49,123 nt of DNA. It comes from Tieghemiomyces parasiticus. Lineage: Eukaryota > Kickxellomycota > Dimargaritomycetes > Dimargaritales > Dimargaritaceae. The stretch covers positions 1-49,123 of the forward strand of contig JANBPT010000270.1 of assembly GCA_027575765.1 (NCBI GenBank), given 5' to 3'. This document shows positions 10,271 to 20,298 of the stretch, piece after piece. Both the position numbers and the translations under genes were made by a program. Each line of letters opens with the position of its first letter. The first letter of the stretch is position 1. The notes beneath the pieces are model-generated. The model was not told the DNA's origin. It made no database searches and saw only the letters and a list, made by a program, of their open reading frames with translations.

Positions 10271-12589
10271 ATGGTCAAGTCCAACGGTCGACTAGACAAG
10301 TTGCGCCAGGCCACGCAGCGGCTGACTGCTCGTACGGCCAAGCCTACGGTACAACCGCCGCCCTTGTCTAATGACCCTCCATTGACCCTGGAACGCGAAG
10401 GTCCACCGACAAACGCGCTGTCGGTAGCCGAGGTTTCCACGCCGGAGCCTGTCGAAGCGTCAATATCCACCGATAGACCCAAGCTGGTCAAGCCCGCGCT
10501 TCTCCGCCTCTCCACCCCTCCGCCGTTAACCTTTCTGGGGGGGCTCCCGCCGTGCCACTCGCCCACTTTACCGCCGCCGCTGACCTCGCCAGTCGACACG
10601 GATACGACTAATCCGCACCTTTCGTCCCCCTCCATCACCCCGGCCCGCCCGTCGTCCGCTTCTCCCGCCTGCACCCCCCCGCCACCGGCACACACAGGAA
10701 AGCGCCGGCCAAAACTTTCATCCCTGGCAGCTCGATCAGCCAAGGTACCCCGCACTGACCGTTGGGCCAACGACGGCGGGCGTTGTGCTGGGTTGATCGG
10801 GGACCTACTTGGTCGCGTACGCCGGATTACCGGCCCCATCCCGGACCTCACCTTCAGCCAGTCTCTGTTCGAGTCTTGCATACTGCCGGCCACGTCGCCG
10901 GTGAAACCCCCCGGTCCCTCACCCTCGGCCCCCACCCGTGTGGTTAATCTGGATAGTCTCGAGTTCATGGACAGCCATAGCGGTTCAACGCCCCGGCCTC
11001 CACAGCCACCACCACCCCCGACGCCAGCGCCCGTGCCTCCACCCATCTATAGCCTGGCACCTTTTCGGCAGCGGCCACCGCTCCCGGCCCCAGTTCTGAC
11101 CCGGGCAGACCACGAGGAGTACTTTCGGCGGCAGAATGCGCGACCAACTCCGGGTGAGGTGGCTGCGGTGGCTGGGCGTGGCGATGCTGAGGCTTTGGAC
11201 CGCCGCATCGCGCTCGAGGTCCAACGGTACCGCGCCTACCTTCGCGATCTCGCTCTGCCCCGCCTGTGCTACCTTGCACCTGCCGTCGGAACGGCCGTGC
11301 GCGACCGGCTCTGGGCCGAGCTGGTCCGCGTCCGCGCGCTGGATCCCCTCGTCTATGCCGACCCACCGGTGGCGTCATTTCCGGTCGCCGGGCCCGAAGT
11401 GCCCCCCTTGGTGCCATGGGAGTACCGCCAGACCTTGCTCCAGCGCGGCCGCTGCTACCGCTGGCGCTTTCCGTTACCACCCGGTACTGAAGAGACCGAC
11501 GTGCCTCTTAGCTCACCCTGGGGGACCAACCTCCCCGAAGGGAGCGCAGACGATCGTTCCGCCCTTGGTCCCTCTCGCGACCGCATACCGCTCGTGGACC
11601 CCCCGCCCCTGGCTTGCGACCCACATCTCAAGGACGAGGTCAAGCCGCGCGTGGTCCCTCAGGTCGTCGTGACTGACGAGACCCTCGCGGCCCTCCTAGC
11701 TTTGCGCTACGATCCTGGCCGGACGGAGGAAATCCCTCTCACCGTCACGGCGCACGGGACCAGCCGGTCGACCCTACTGGTGGGCGATCCTTGGCCCGCC
11801 GCCCAGCCCTCGGCCCACGCCCGCAATCAGACCTTCTACACGGCGGCAGTGCGCGTTCATCTCACGGACGCTACCCAGTTCTTTACCAACGAGGACACGG
11901 AGACCCCGGCGGACGCAGGAACGGTGCCGGCGGACCTGGATGCCGCCCTGGCTACCGTGTACCGGGCAGGCAACCTGCAATACAACCTGTGGCAGCTGGG
12001 CGACCGGTGCCTACTGGTGCGGAGCACCTACCCGGGCTACGTGACTGGCCCGGATGATAAACGCCAGATTCTACCCATCCTGACGCGGCTGGACTACCTC
12101 CGAGATGAAGGACCTGAGCGGCTCGCCGCCGCCGAGCGCGTGCGAGCGTGGCTTGCCTGCCTGCTCCTAGGGGTCGACCACTTCTTGCTGGCCCGGGTGG
12201 ATGTGGCCCGCGGGACCATTCACCAGCTGCAAACGCGGCCCCGGCGCGAGCTGGTGGCCGACGACGCCCAGAATGTGCACGGTGGTTACCTCCACTATCT
12301 GTTTACCCAGTTGGGCCGGTTGGCTCCTGGGCGCTACCTGCTGCAACGCCCTGCCCACGCCGGGGACGTGTATATTTACCGGGCATACGGGGCGAACGAG
12401 ACGGGACCCCGGCAGGATTTTACAGCGCGGTTCGCGGCTGAACCAACGGTGGGGCCTCCGCGGGATGGCGAATGCGGCGAGGTCGTCGCGCCGGGGAGGG
12501 GCAACCGAGTACCCAGGTCGCTGCCCGATCCGACCTACCGGCTTCGATGCCCTAATCCATACGCCAATCTACCACCGGATCCCCGTTAA
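10271..12589 (+). CDS. Little elongation complex subunit 2 (ICE2/NARG2)-like C-terminal domain protein
   Basis: In animals ICE2 is part of the little elongation complex that supports RNA polymerase II transcription of snRNA genes. This 772-aa intronless frame has a long, disordered, Pro/Ser/Thr-rich N-terminal half (to about residue 270, with runs of five or more prolines). A folded region follows. The segment from about residue 565 to 712 follows the pattern of the NARG2 C-terminal domain: YNLWQLGDRCLLVRST, then LDYLRDEG...WLACLLLG..HFLLARVDV..G.IHQL, then LHYLFTQLGRLAPGRYLLQ and VYIYRAY. The match is from memory of the animal domain and is moderate. The product could instead be a related, unnamed nuclear protein. 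A long antisense frame opposite residues 1-260 is a GC-driven shadow. Start is the ATG at 10271, in CCGCCATGG context. Confidence 0.65.
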   Translation: MVKSNGRLDKLRQATQRLTARTAKPTVQPPPLSNDPPLTLEREGPPTNALSVAEVSTPEPVEASISTDRPKLVKPALLRLSTPPPLTFLGGLPPCHSPTLPPPLTSPVDTDTTNPHLSSPSITPARPSSASPACTPPPPAHTGKRRPKLSSLAARSAKVPRTDRWANDGGRCAGLIGDLLGRVRRITGPIPDLTFSQSLFESCILPATSPVKPPGPSPSAPTRVVNLDSLEFMDSHSGSTPRPPQPPPPPTPAPVPPPIYSLAPFRQRPPLPAPVLTRADHEEYFRRQNARPTPGEVAAVAGRGDAEALDRRIALEVQRYRAYLRDLALPRLCYLAPAVGTAVRDRLWAELVRVRALDPLVYADPPVASFPVAGPEVPPLVPWEYRQTLLQRGRCYRWRFPLPPGTEETDVPLSSPWGTNLPEGSADDRSALGPSRDRIPLVDPPPLACDPHLKDEVKPRVVPQVVVTDETLAALLALRYDPGRTEEIPLTVTAHGTSRSTLLVGDPWPAAQPSAHARNQTFYTAAVRVHLTDATQFFTNEDTETPADAGTVPADLDAALATVYRAGNLQYNLWQLGDRCLLVRSTYPGYVTGPDDKRQILPILTRLDYLRDEGPERLAAAERVRAWLACLLLGVDHFLLARVDVARGTIHQLQTRPRRELVADDAQNVHGGYLHYLFTQLGRLAPGRYLLQRPAHAGDVYIYRAYGANETGPRQDFTARFAAEPTVGPPRDGECGEVVAPGRGNRVPRSLPDPTYRLRCPNPYANLPPDPR

Positions 12590-13331
12590 GTTGACGGAGG
12601 GCGTGGTAAAGCCGGTCCCGCGTGGTTTCGCGAGAAGGCAAGTTGTAGAATTAATTGACAACTCCCCCTGTTCCCCAGTCAAAGCGGTCCCCTGACCAAC
12701 GCATGTATAAAATTAATGTTCGATGCCGAGACATAGGATCCTTTGAATAACAGGGCTGCTAGGTATTACCGCTGACTTACGCGCTGGGACGGATGTGTGT
12801 GTGGGAGGAGGTGCACTGGAGACGGGTGCACGACCAGTACAAAACTGCCATTGGCGGTGAGCTTGTTCCGATGTGACTCGAAGGTGCCCACACTACCCAC
12901 AGTTCATAATCATTGGTCGTAAGTAGTGAGGAGTCTGCACGTCCCAATCCAAGTGTGTGGTCCTGCGGACAATCTCGATCACTTAATGGACCACGCACAG
13001 GGTGGCGGCCCGTACGGGGCCTTCGTATGGGAGCGACACATGCCCTGTGGAAGCCGACCGCTTGCCACAGTCAATCGAGGTCCAGGGCAGTGTATGTGAT
13101 GTTTCGGTGAGCTGGGCGCCGTCTGTGACTTGCTACGTCATCTCGTTAGTGTGTCACCATGGCTCCCAGCGGAATGCACAACCTAATTGACGTGACTATC
13201 GTATACCTTGTGGCTTCCAGCCTGTCTCGTTTCACTCGGATTTCCCAACTCCTGCTTCCGCATTCGTTTTCTTTTTGGTTACTTTCTCTTTCTGACTCAT
13301 ATATCCCTCGTAACGATCAGCTCGGGCCACC
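12590..13331. other. Intergenic region before the rhodanese gene, no gene seen
   Basis: 742 bases. ATGTATAAAATTAATG near 12703 is AT-rich and may be 3' processing sequence of the ICE2-like gene. From about 13200 the sequence becomes pyrimidine-rich with CTTTTTGG and TTTCTCTTTCTG, then CACCATG, which looks like the promoter and leader of the rhodanese gene. No RNA gene was recognised. Confidence 0.35.
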
Positions 13332-13895
13332 ATGTTCAGACTATGGCCTTCGATTAGTCGGCCGGTGGGGTCAGCCCTCCGACGCCCGCTGGCGGGCATG
13401 GCCATGCCACGGACGAGCTTGTACTCCAGCATCCTTCATAGCCCGTGTCGACCGCTTTCGGCTACTGCGCCCTGTCCTACGCGATCCACTCTGTGGCACG
13501 GCAAAGAGACCGCCCAGGATCCCAACGATAGCGTGTCTCCGTTGGTCAGCTTCGAAGAGCTATTGACCGTGATCCACGACCGACAGAAAGGCGCCACCGG
13601 GGTCCCCGCCCTCATCGATGTCCGTGAACCTGACGAAATCCAGGCCTCTGGCGCCATCCCGACTAGCGAGGCCATCCCTGTGGGCGAAATGGCCGACGCC
13701 CTGCAACTATCGGCCGATCGATTCCATGCTCGGTACGGCTTTACCAAGCCGCATCCGAGCGAACCCGTCATCTTTTACTGCCGCTCCGGTGTCCGGGCTG
13801 GGGCTGCGGTGGAGACTGCACAGCGTGCGGGTTATCGGCACCCGCGCAACTACAAAGGCAGCTGGCTCGAGTACGCCAGCCGGACTCAGACCTGA
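13332..13895 (+). CDS. Single-domain rhodanese (thiosulfate sulfurtransferase), probably mitochondrial
   Basis: Rhodaneses move sulfane sulfur through a cysteine persulfide. This 187-aa protein has an N-terminal arm rich in Arg, Ser and Leu and poor in acidic residues (to about residue 57), typical of a mitochondrial presequence. The rhodanese domain covers about 70-184: LIDVREPDE (94-102), then IFYCRSGVRA with the catalytic cysteine at residue 150 in a six-residue loop CRSGVR, and the closing NYKGSWLEY. This is the layout of yeast Rdl1/Rdl2 and human TSTD1-like proteins. No intron is seen. Start is the ATG at 13332 in CACCATG context. An internal ATG (residue 23 or 25) would shorten the presequence. 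The gene is convergent with the AMP-ligase gene. The physiological sulfur acceptor is unknown. Confidence 0.9.
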   Translation: MFRLWPSISRPVGSALRRPLAGMAMPRTSLYSSILHSPCRPLSATAPCPTRSTLWHGKETAQDPNDSVSPLVSFEELLTVIHDRQKGATGVPALIDVREPDEIQASGAIPTSEAIPVGEMADALQLSADRFHARYGFTKPHPSEPVIFYCRSGVRAGAAVETAQRAGYRHPRNYKGSWLEYASRTQT

Positions 13896-14552
13896 ATCCC
13901 CTGCCCATGGGGCGGGCTGGCCCTGCGTAGCGTCGCCCCCCCTCTGCCACCGGTGGTTTCAAAACCATTAACGTGAGAGCCAACTGCTTCAATAGGTACC
14001 GATGGACCCTCTGCTTGCTGCTTAAAAGAGAAAGAGGTCTAACCAGGATGGCCGTCTCCTAAGTAGTGGATGTCTAATTAAGTGAGGTTCAATAGTATCA
14101 GTACCCAAACTAATATGTAGCCACTAGGTCGCCTCGTCTCCGCCGACATTTAACGACCGTGGAACACGTCGTTGAAGGCTAGGCCTGGCTAGAAAAGGCC
14201 TTGGAAACAAATAAACCAGAGTTCATCACGTAAAGCGTGTCATAGATGGTTGCCATACTCAATACCCTACGGCATTATCTAGGAACCCTCAGCCTCTCGT
14301 CTCGACTGACTCTTTGGTGGACTGATAAATGGTTCGTCTCATTCATAGGTAATTTCGGCCATCCCCCGTCTAGTCCAATGCCATGGCTTTATAGTCTTGA
14401 TCCTTTGCCATGCCTTCGCTCGTATATGGGAGGAGGGGAGAAAAGAGAGAGAGAGAGACCCTAAATCCCCGACCGTATCGGCTATTACATGTTGCTACCA
14501 TTCCTTGGTACCTTGGGCACCCTATATTGCCGATAGGCCGTGTCACGATTTG
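13896..14552. other. Convergent 3' intergenic region, no gene seen
   Basis: 657 bases between two stop codons, AT-richer than the genes. ACAAATAAACCAG near 14208 could be a poly(A) signal for the rhodanese gene. A GAGAGAGAGAGAG run lies near 14445-14458. Nothing else is recognisable. Confidence 0.35.
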
Positions 14553-16181
14553 TCACGTTGGCCCCAGAGGGTTCCCTAATCGCAACTGAGTGCGCAGTTG
14601 ACGACGCATAACCTTACCTGCGGCCGATTTGGGTAACGAGTCAATGAAACTTACCCCACCCCGCAGCTTCTTGTAGCCGGCCACTTGGTCGTTTGTGAAC
14701 GCGGCAATTTCGCGGGCCAGTTCCTCGGCGTCCCAGTTACAGTAGTCAGGCTGTCGTACCACCAGCGCCCGTGGGAGCTCGGTCAGTTGCTCCGGGTCAT
14801 AGCTACCAAGCACGACCGCTTCTCGAACGGCTGGATGGGAAATGAGCACGGCCTCCAGCTCGGCGGGTGCGACTTGAAATCCCTTGTACTTGATGAGCTC
14901 CTTGATACGGTCGGTGATAAAGAACTCGTCGTGCACACTAACATGACCCAAGTCGCCAGTGAGTAAGAAACCGTCAGCGTCGAAACTGGCGGTGGTGGCC
15001 TCGGGGTTGTTAAGGTAACCAGACATCACGTTGGGACCCCGTAGGCAGAGCTCGCCCGTCTCACCGTACCCGAGTGCCCGACCGTCTTCCGCCACGATTT
15101 TAGCCTCCATGTTGGGTAGCAGCACCCCCACGGCGCTCGAAGAGTGGGCGGCGGCCGGAGTGAACAGGACCGCGGGGGAGGCTTCGGTGAGGCCGTACCC
15201 CTGCCCGAATCGGACCGCGTACACTGTTAGAATGTCGTGGATGAGCTGGGCGGAGAAAGGTGCGGCGCCTGTACCCACCTCCACGAGCGAGGACAGGTCC
15301 CCGGCACGGGTACGCGGATCCTTGAACAGAGAAATGATGACAGGCGGTACTAGGTACGCGGCGTTGATGCGGAACTGGGCCACCAGTGGCACAAAATCGT
15401 CCAATTGAAACCGCCGTACCGCCACAACCGTGAAGCCCTGTACCAGGCCCAGGTGGAGTAGGATGGTCAGTCCATAGGTGTGAAAAAAGGGCAGAATTCC
15501 AGCCAGGGTCTGGCCACTGTGCGACAGTCCGTGGTGGCGTTTGAAGGCGTCGACCTGGCACACGTTGGCTACGATATTTCGGTGGGTCAGAGCAACTGCC
15601 TTGGGTCGCCCCGTGGTACCTGAGGAGTAGCAGAGGTAGGCTGGCGAGGTGGGAAGTGGGCTGATCGACGTCCGTGGGGGCTGGTCGCTGGCCAGGTCCG
15701 CTAAATTACGCGACCCGGGAGGCCGGATCGTTGGGTGTAGAAGGTAGGTGCTTTCTGGCTTGATGATTCTGGTTTCTGCCACGGTAGCCATTGCCTCAGG
15801 GGCCACCAGGGCGAAGCGGGCCCCAGCGTCCGCCAACTGCTGGGCCATCTCGGCCGCAGTGTAGGCTGGGTTGACCAGCGTCACAGTACCACCAGCCGCT
15901 AGGATGCTGAACAGACCCACTGAAAAGCGAATATCGTTGGGAGCAACCAGGGCGACTACGTCCCCGATCGCTAGACCTGCCGTGTGTTGCCATCCCGCCG
16001 TCAGCCGAGTCAGCTCGGCCTCAAACTGGGCGATGGACAGGGATTCCTCGGTGGCAGCGTCGATGAAAACGGCCCGGTCTCGGTCGGTCCAGTACGGACA
16101 GGTGCGAATTTTGGCCCGCAAAAAGGTGACAATGTCCACGTTGGGAATATCCACCGGTGGCAAGGCGGATCGAAATATCAT
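14553..16181 (-). CDS. AMP-dependent acyl-CoA synthetase/4-coumarate-CoA ligase-like enzyme
   Basis: Adenylate-forming enzymes activate a carboxylate with ATP and transfer the acyl group to CoA. This intronless 542-aa frame has the core motifs of the family: the P-loop YSSGTTGRPKAV (185-196), LPFFHTYG (about 230-237), YGLTEASP (329-336), the LTGDLG aspartate (410), DRIKELIKYKGFQV (424-437) and the C-terminal catalytic lysine in KSAAGK (523). The 4CL/luciferase branch fits best. The substrate cannot be read from sequence. The C-terminus (LGNPLGPT) is not a PTS1 peroxisomal signal, unlike many relatives, and no signal peptide is seen, so a cytosolic location is likely. A GTAAGG inside the last 20 codons is coding, because it encodes the AGK-V motif. 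A TATA-like element lies about 140 bases upstream. Confidence 0.93.
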   Translation of the reverse strand: MIFRSALPPVDIPNVDIVTFLRAKIRTCPYWTDRDRAVFIDAATEESLSIAQFEAELTRLTAGWQHTAGLAIGDVVALVAPNDIRFSVGLFSILAAGGTVTLVNPAYTAAEMAQQLADAGARFALVAPEAMATVAETRIIKPESTYLLHPTIRPPGSRNLADLASDQPPRTSISPLPTSPAYLCYSSGTTGRPKAVALTHRNIVANVCQVDAFKRHHGLSHSGQTLAGILPFFHTYGLTILLHLGLVQGFTVVAVRRFQLDDFVPLVAQFRINAAYLVPPVIISLFKDPRTRAGDLSSLVEVGTGAAPFSAQLIHDILTVYAVRFGQGYGLTEASPAVLFTPAAAHSSSAVGVLLPNMEAKIVAEDGRALGYGETGELCLRGPNVMSGYLNNPEATTASFDADGFLLTGDLGHVSVHDEFFITDRIKELIKYKGFQVAPAELEAVLISHPAVREAVVLGSYDPEQLTELPRALVVRQPDYCNWDAEELAREIAAFTNDQVAGYKKLRGGVSFIDSLPKSAAGKVMRRQLRTQLRLGNPLGPT

Positions 16182-17188
16182 GCTGAATGTGTGAACACAG
16201 GGATGGAAAGCGATGATGTGGTGCTGTTGCTTGTAGAAGGGTTGGTAAGGCTCGCGGTGGGCGGATTGACTAACTTAATGACCGTTGCGGTGGGCCCATG
16301 GCGGGTGGGCCGGTCAAGCTTTATATATAGTCGAAGGGCTATAGACTCATACCCTCCATAATCTGCTAGCTCGTCTCTTAAGCCTCGCCGAGCCGCAGGG
16401 GGGGGGGATGTAAAGTATATACAAAAAAAAGGCACAGTCTAACATCATTTGGGATAAAGTAGCCGTAGAGGAGGACCGATCCGGGTATTTCGAAGTCTTG
16501 TAGACAATAGTGAACGATGGTGGAGGGTCGGCCAGTAAAAAAGAGAGAAGGGGGAAGAGACAGCCAACTGGCCAGGAGGTGTATTATTGACGACGCCATT
16601 CCCGTGCGCGTATTGCAGCTTTGTATGGAGGTCGACAGTAGATCCTATGCGAGGGGTAACGTCGGCGGGATGGTGTGTCAACTGGTGGAGGCAACGGGTT
16701 GCCATATATTGATAGAAAATGGGAGAGAGCAACACGCATCTCAAGCTCCTTAGGGGCGCAGTCAAATTGGTCCTGTGATCCCGTAAATACCAAGCCAAAG
16801 CTGATATCGCAGCGGAAAGGGCGACTGCGACCTCGCCCGAACCCTTACCAGTAGCGTCCCGGGGCCGGCAAACGAGACTAGATTTGGCGTAGGAAGTACC
16901 ATTGTCCGCCAACGAGAGTATCAACCCACGGTGAAAGCGCCAATGGTCCATCCAGGAGCTTTAACCAATTTAATTAGAGAAACGCGGGGCCAAGTACTAC
17001 AGTGTATGGTATCATCATCTCAGCTTACAGGCCTCCGGTTTCGCACCGTCCCCTTCAAAAAGAGTCACAAGTGGAGGGACTGCCCTCCCCTGAATGTAGT
17101 AGACCTCCCAATCATAAAATTGGTGGCGTCTTGGCACCAGTACAGCCCGAACCGCAGGTCCAATGATAATAGTGTGGGGAGGGGGAGA
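16182..17188. other. Intergenic region: AMP-ligase promoter and ZW10 3' flank
   Basis: About 1 kb. The left part holds a TATA-like element (separate entry) for the AMP ligase. At 16398-16407 there is a long G run, followed by an A run near 16422. The remainder to 17188 holds short unconvincing open frames only. Confidence 0.35.
16321..16329 (-). promoter_or_regulatory. TATA-like element upstream of the AMP ligase
   Basis: The plus strand reads CTTTATATATAG, so the minus strand carries CTATATATAAAG, a good TATA box match, about 140 bases before the ATG at 16181. This assignment rests on sequence only. A cap site was not identified. Confidence 0.5.
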
Positions 17189-19919
17189 TCAGGACGAATC
17201 TGAACGTCCCGCTCGAAGCGCGTCACTCAGACGGGCCAGCTCCATTGTCGTAAGTTCACTGCATTCAGCATGCTCGGATCGCAACGCTGGACGAGTCCCA
17301 TCGACGATCATATTCACCAGGGCGTACAGCCGGGGCCAACGCGGGGCGAATTTGGTGATTGATATCTGCCGCGAGGAGTTCGGATGAAGGGTAGGGCGAG
17401 ATGTTTAGTCAGTACACGGTTAGGGAAATGGGCCGAAGCGCATGGTAGGTCGTGTAGAGTCGAGCGTAGATACCAACCTGGACGATACGGGGCTCGCCGG
17501 GCCGGCCGGTCTCCCATACGCGAGGCGTGGCCAGGTCCTCCAGCGCTCGGGATAAAAGTTGGATCTGGCGGACAGTCTGATCGGTGAGTTGGACGAAGTT
17601 TGTAACCAAGGCGACAAAGGCGTCCACCGTCCGGTCTACTAGCCGGCCTAGGGTCTCAAAGTGAAGGTCAACGACGAGGAATTTCTGTGTGGGCGGATAA
17701 AAAATAAAAGCGAAGGGTGGGATGGGATAATATGAGCGGTAGAGGGAGGTGAGTCGTTTGGCAGGGACGGTGGTCAAGGGGCCTGGCACCGTGGCTATGA
17801 TCGGTGATGGACGGTCGGTGGGGTGGGGTATGAACGACATACCTTGGATGCCATGGCCCATTCGTGCACGTGGAGTACGGCTAACCGGAGGTCCCGTTCC
17901 TTCGCCTCCAGGAAGGCATCGTCGGGCGGCCCAGACGGGGCCCTGCCCACCCACCGATCAATCCGGTCGCACTGGGTTTGCTGTACAGCGCAGCGGGGTA
18001 GGCAGAAATGTGACAAGGGATAAGGACCGAGTGCACTGAACGTGGGGTTAGGTACGCGGAATAGTGCAGCTGGAGAGCGGTCGCCACTTATATACCCCCT
18101 GCGCGCATCTGGTACGGTGGCTTACCAGAGCTTCCATCAGAGCGTGTCGCTTCAGACGGCGGAGGGGCGGTAGAAAGTCCACAAAGGTGACGACTGGGAC
18201 CAGGGCCGGATCCCACTGGTCCTTGGCAAAATGGCCCAGGGCCACCATGTGGCGGCTAACGTAATCACAGTCATTATGAAGCAGCATGGCACGGGCTGCG
18301 GGATTGCCCTCCCGGGCCTCACGCGCGGCCGCCAAAGGCCCCACCGCGATAAAGAGTTGGATCAGGTCGCGGGCCCGCAGGTAGGCCTCAGTGGGGGCGG
18401 GGTCTGGGTCCAAGAGGGTCTGGTGGATCAATTCCACGAGGGCCTGGACGGTGCAGGTCACAGTGTAGGTCGGGAACCGGAAATCGGCGTGCAGGGCCGG
18501 GGCGTCCTTGGCCCCCTTGGCCGCGGGTGCCTTGCCGGCGCCACCTTCTCGGAAGGCACTGCGCTCGGTGGCATCCGTGACCTCAGTCGTATTTCGGTCG
18601 TTTCCTAGCAGCAATGCCCGCGCCACGACCAGTGCCGCGCCTCGCTGCTGGCGCTGGTGATGCGCAGTCAGATTGGCCACGAAGCGGGCGAATGGGGTGG
18701 ACCTGCCAGGCAATAGGCCCCGCCGCCGCAAGGTACGTTCGAGATTGAGAAGAGCGGCGGCGACCGGTCCATCCGCAAACGCAGCCCGATCGACCGCCGT
18801 TTTCGGTACGAGGGGGTCTAGTAGCTGATCGTGGAAGGTTGGCCACACCCGGGGCCACCAGCTAGCAGCAAAGTGACCGATAGGATCCGACCCGTCAAGA
18901 AGGTCAGCCGCATCGTCGACCACCTCCTTTGCGCATTCCTCTGTTAGGTCCTCTTCGGGCGCCTCGACGTGGAAGACGTGGGTGGCAACGAAATCGACGA
19001 TCGTGATCAAACTGGCCACCGCCTGCAGCAGGGTCGGCTGGGTGGGTTGAATGGGGGCACCCGGGTCGCTAGTCAGCGTCAAGGTAGCCCCCGCCGCGTG
19101 GGTAGCCACGGTTAAGGCCGCACCAGGACTGGCCAGCAGGGGCTGGATGAGGTCATTCACCACTGCACCGACCAACCGCTCGATGGGTGCCGCGATCAAG
19201 CCCAGGGCGCCGTACGCCGACCACAGATCGGCGATGGTCACGGGGTTTTCGTAATAGGTGTGGGCAGCGGTGGCCGTGATCTCACTGGCAGTGGTCAGGG
19301 TGGTACGCTGGGCGCGTCGGGTGATACGCACAGCCGCGGCGAGCAGGTCATCCAAGTGGGCACGTAGCGAGCTACGCCGCCGGGAAAATTCATCTCCGAC
19401 GGTCCGAATGACCTCCGGGTCCCATTCGGCTTCCCGAATAGCCGCGGCGGCCGCCAGGTGGCCCTCCATCTCAGCGACCGCGGTGCAGGCTGGAAGAAAC
19501 TCCCCCATCTCGATCAGACCGTCCAGGTCCTGCAACTGCGTGTGTACCTTGCAGAGTAGGTAGAGCTTCTCAATCTCGCGCTCCATACCGCTTAGGCGGC
19601 GCGCGACATCGGGCACGGCGGCGGCCACGGTGTCCAGTTCGTCCGATCCGTAGCGTCCGAAGCTGTCTGTCAGCCGGTCAAATACATCAGAGACGGCCGC
19701 AACTTCGTTACGCAGATCAGTGCCGTAAAGGTAAATGTTGAGGAAGTCGACGTAGTAGCTGGTCACGGTCTCGCAGTAAAGCATCTTGGCCCGGGCGAGC
19801 TGGCTCTGTAACTTCCCCCACAGGCTGAGGAACTCATTTGGAGGTAGAACCGGCAGCTCCGGTTGGTAGAAACTGGCGGCCAGGGTCACGGTGGGTTCGA
19901 GTACGCTGTCCGTGGCCAT
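17189..19919 (-). CDS. ZW10: ZW10 (RZZ kinetochore complex / Dsl1-type ER tethering subunit)
   Basis: ZW10 works in the Dsl1/NRZ tether for Golgi-to-ER vesicles and, in animals, also at kinetochores. Exons are 18126-19919, 17843-17980, 17478-17684 and 17189-17365, all in phase 0, giving 771 aa, close to the human length (779). Helical, Ala/Leu-rich sequence dominates. Recognisable blocks are REIEKLYLLCK-like GMEREIEKLYLLCKVHTQ, the FPTYTVTCTVQALVELIHQTL segment, LLHNDCDYVSRHMVALG (compare HYNNCMYIAHH) and the C-terminal FAPRWPRLYALVNMIVDG block (compare VPKWMPFKEL). The third intron begins GTTGGT, an unusual donor, but phase, acceptor and the C-terminal match support it. An in-frame ATG 18 bases upstream (19937) is an alternative start; the ATG at 19919 has the better GACATGG context. 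Confidence 0.9.
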
Positions 19920-20298
19920 GTCGGAGTTTGAAATCATTATTATATACGGCAAAGGTGAAAGAAGTGGGAGGAGTACAAGGCCGGGTAAACGGGGCCTAAT
20001 ATCGCAGTGGTAGGCGAATGGGAGCAGGAGCGGTAGGCGGCGCTAGGAGGCGCATTGCCAAAGAATCCTGGGATGGCAGCCGGCCCGGTAGACTAGATTG
20101 CACATGGGTGCCAGCCGAGTGGCCCTGGTGGTCCAAACAAGTGGTCCCGGGGGTAGGCAAGACGGTCACAGTTTGTCGCCTGATTAGAGAGTGCCCCGCC
20201 CATCTTGGGGTGCCTGCATCCAACCTCAACCACGCTCGCTAGCAATTGCCTGCCAATATACCCGATTCCGCCCACGTCCTATTTACGCATCACCGCTC
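19920..20298. promoter_or_regulatory. Short divergent promoter shared by ZW10 and EndoV
   Basis: 379 bases separate the two divergent start codons. ATTATTATATACGG next to the ZW10 start is AT-rich. The EndoV side carries CGCTAGCAATTGCC and CCGCCCACG. No firm TATA box was assigned. Confidence 0.4.

Noticed and set aside
10219..11046. 275-codon minus-strand open frame, Gly-rich
   Set aside because: Lies opposite the Pro-rich arm of the ICE2-like gene; poly-proline codons read as glycine on the other strand. A GC-driven shadow.
14612..14630. GTAAGG as a splice donor near the end of the AMP ligase
   Set aside because: It encodes the essential lysine of the SAAGK motif followed by the usual C-terminal residues; no splice is needed.
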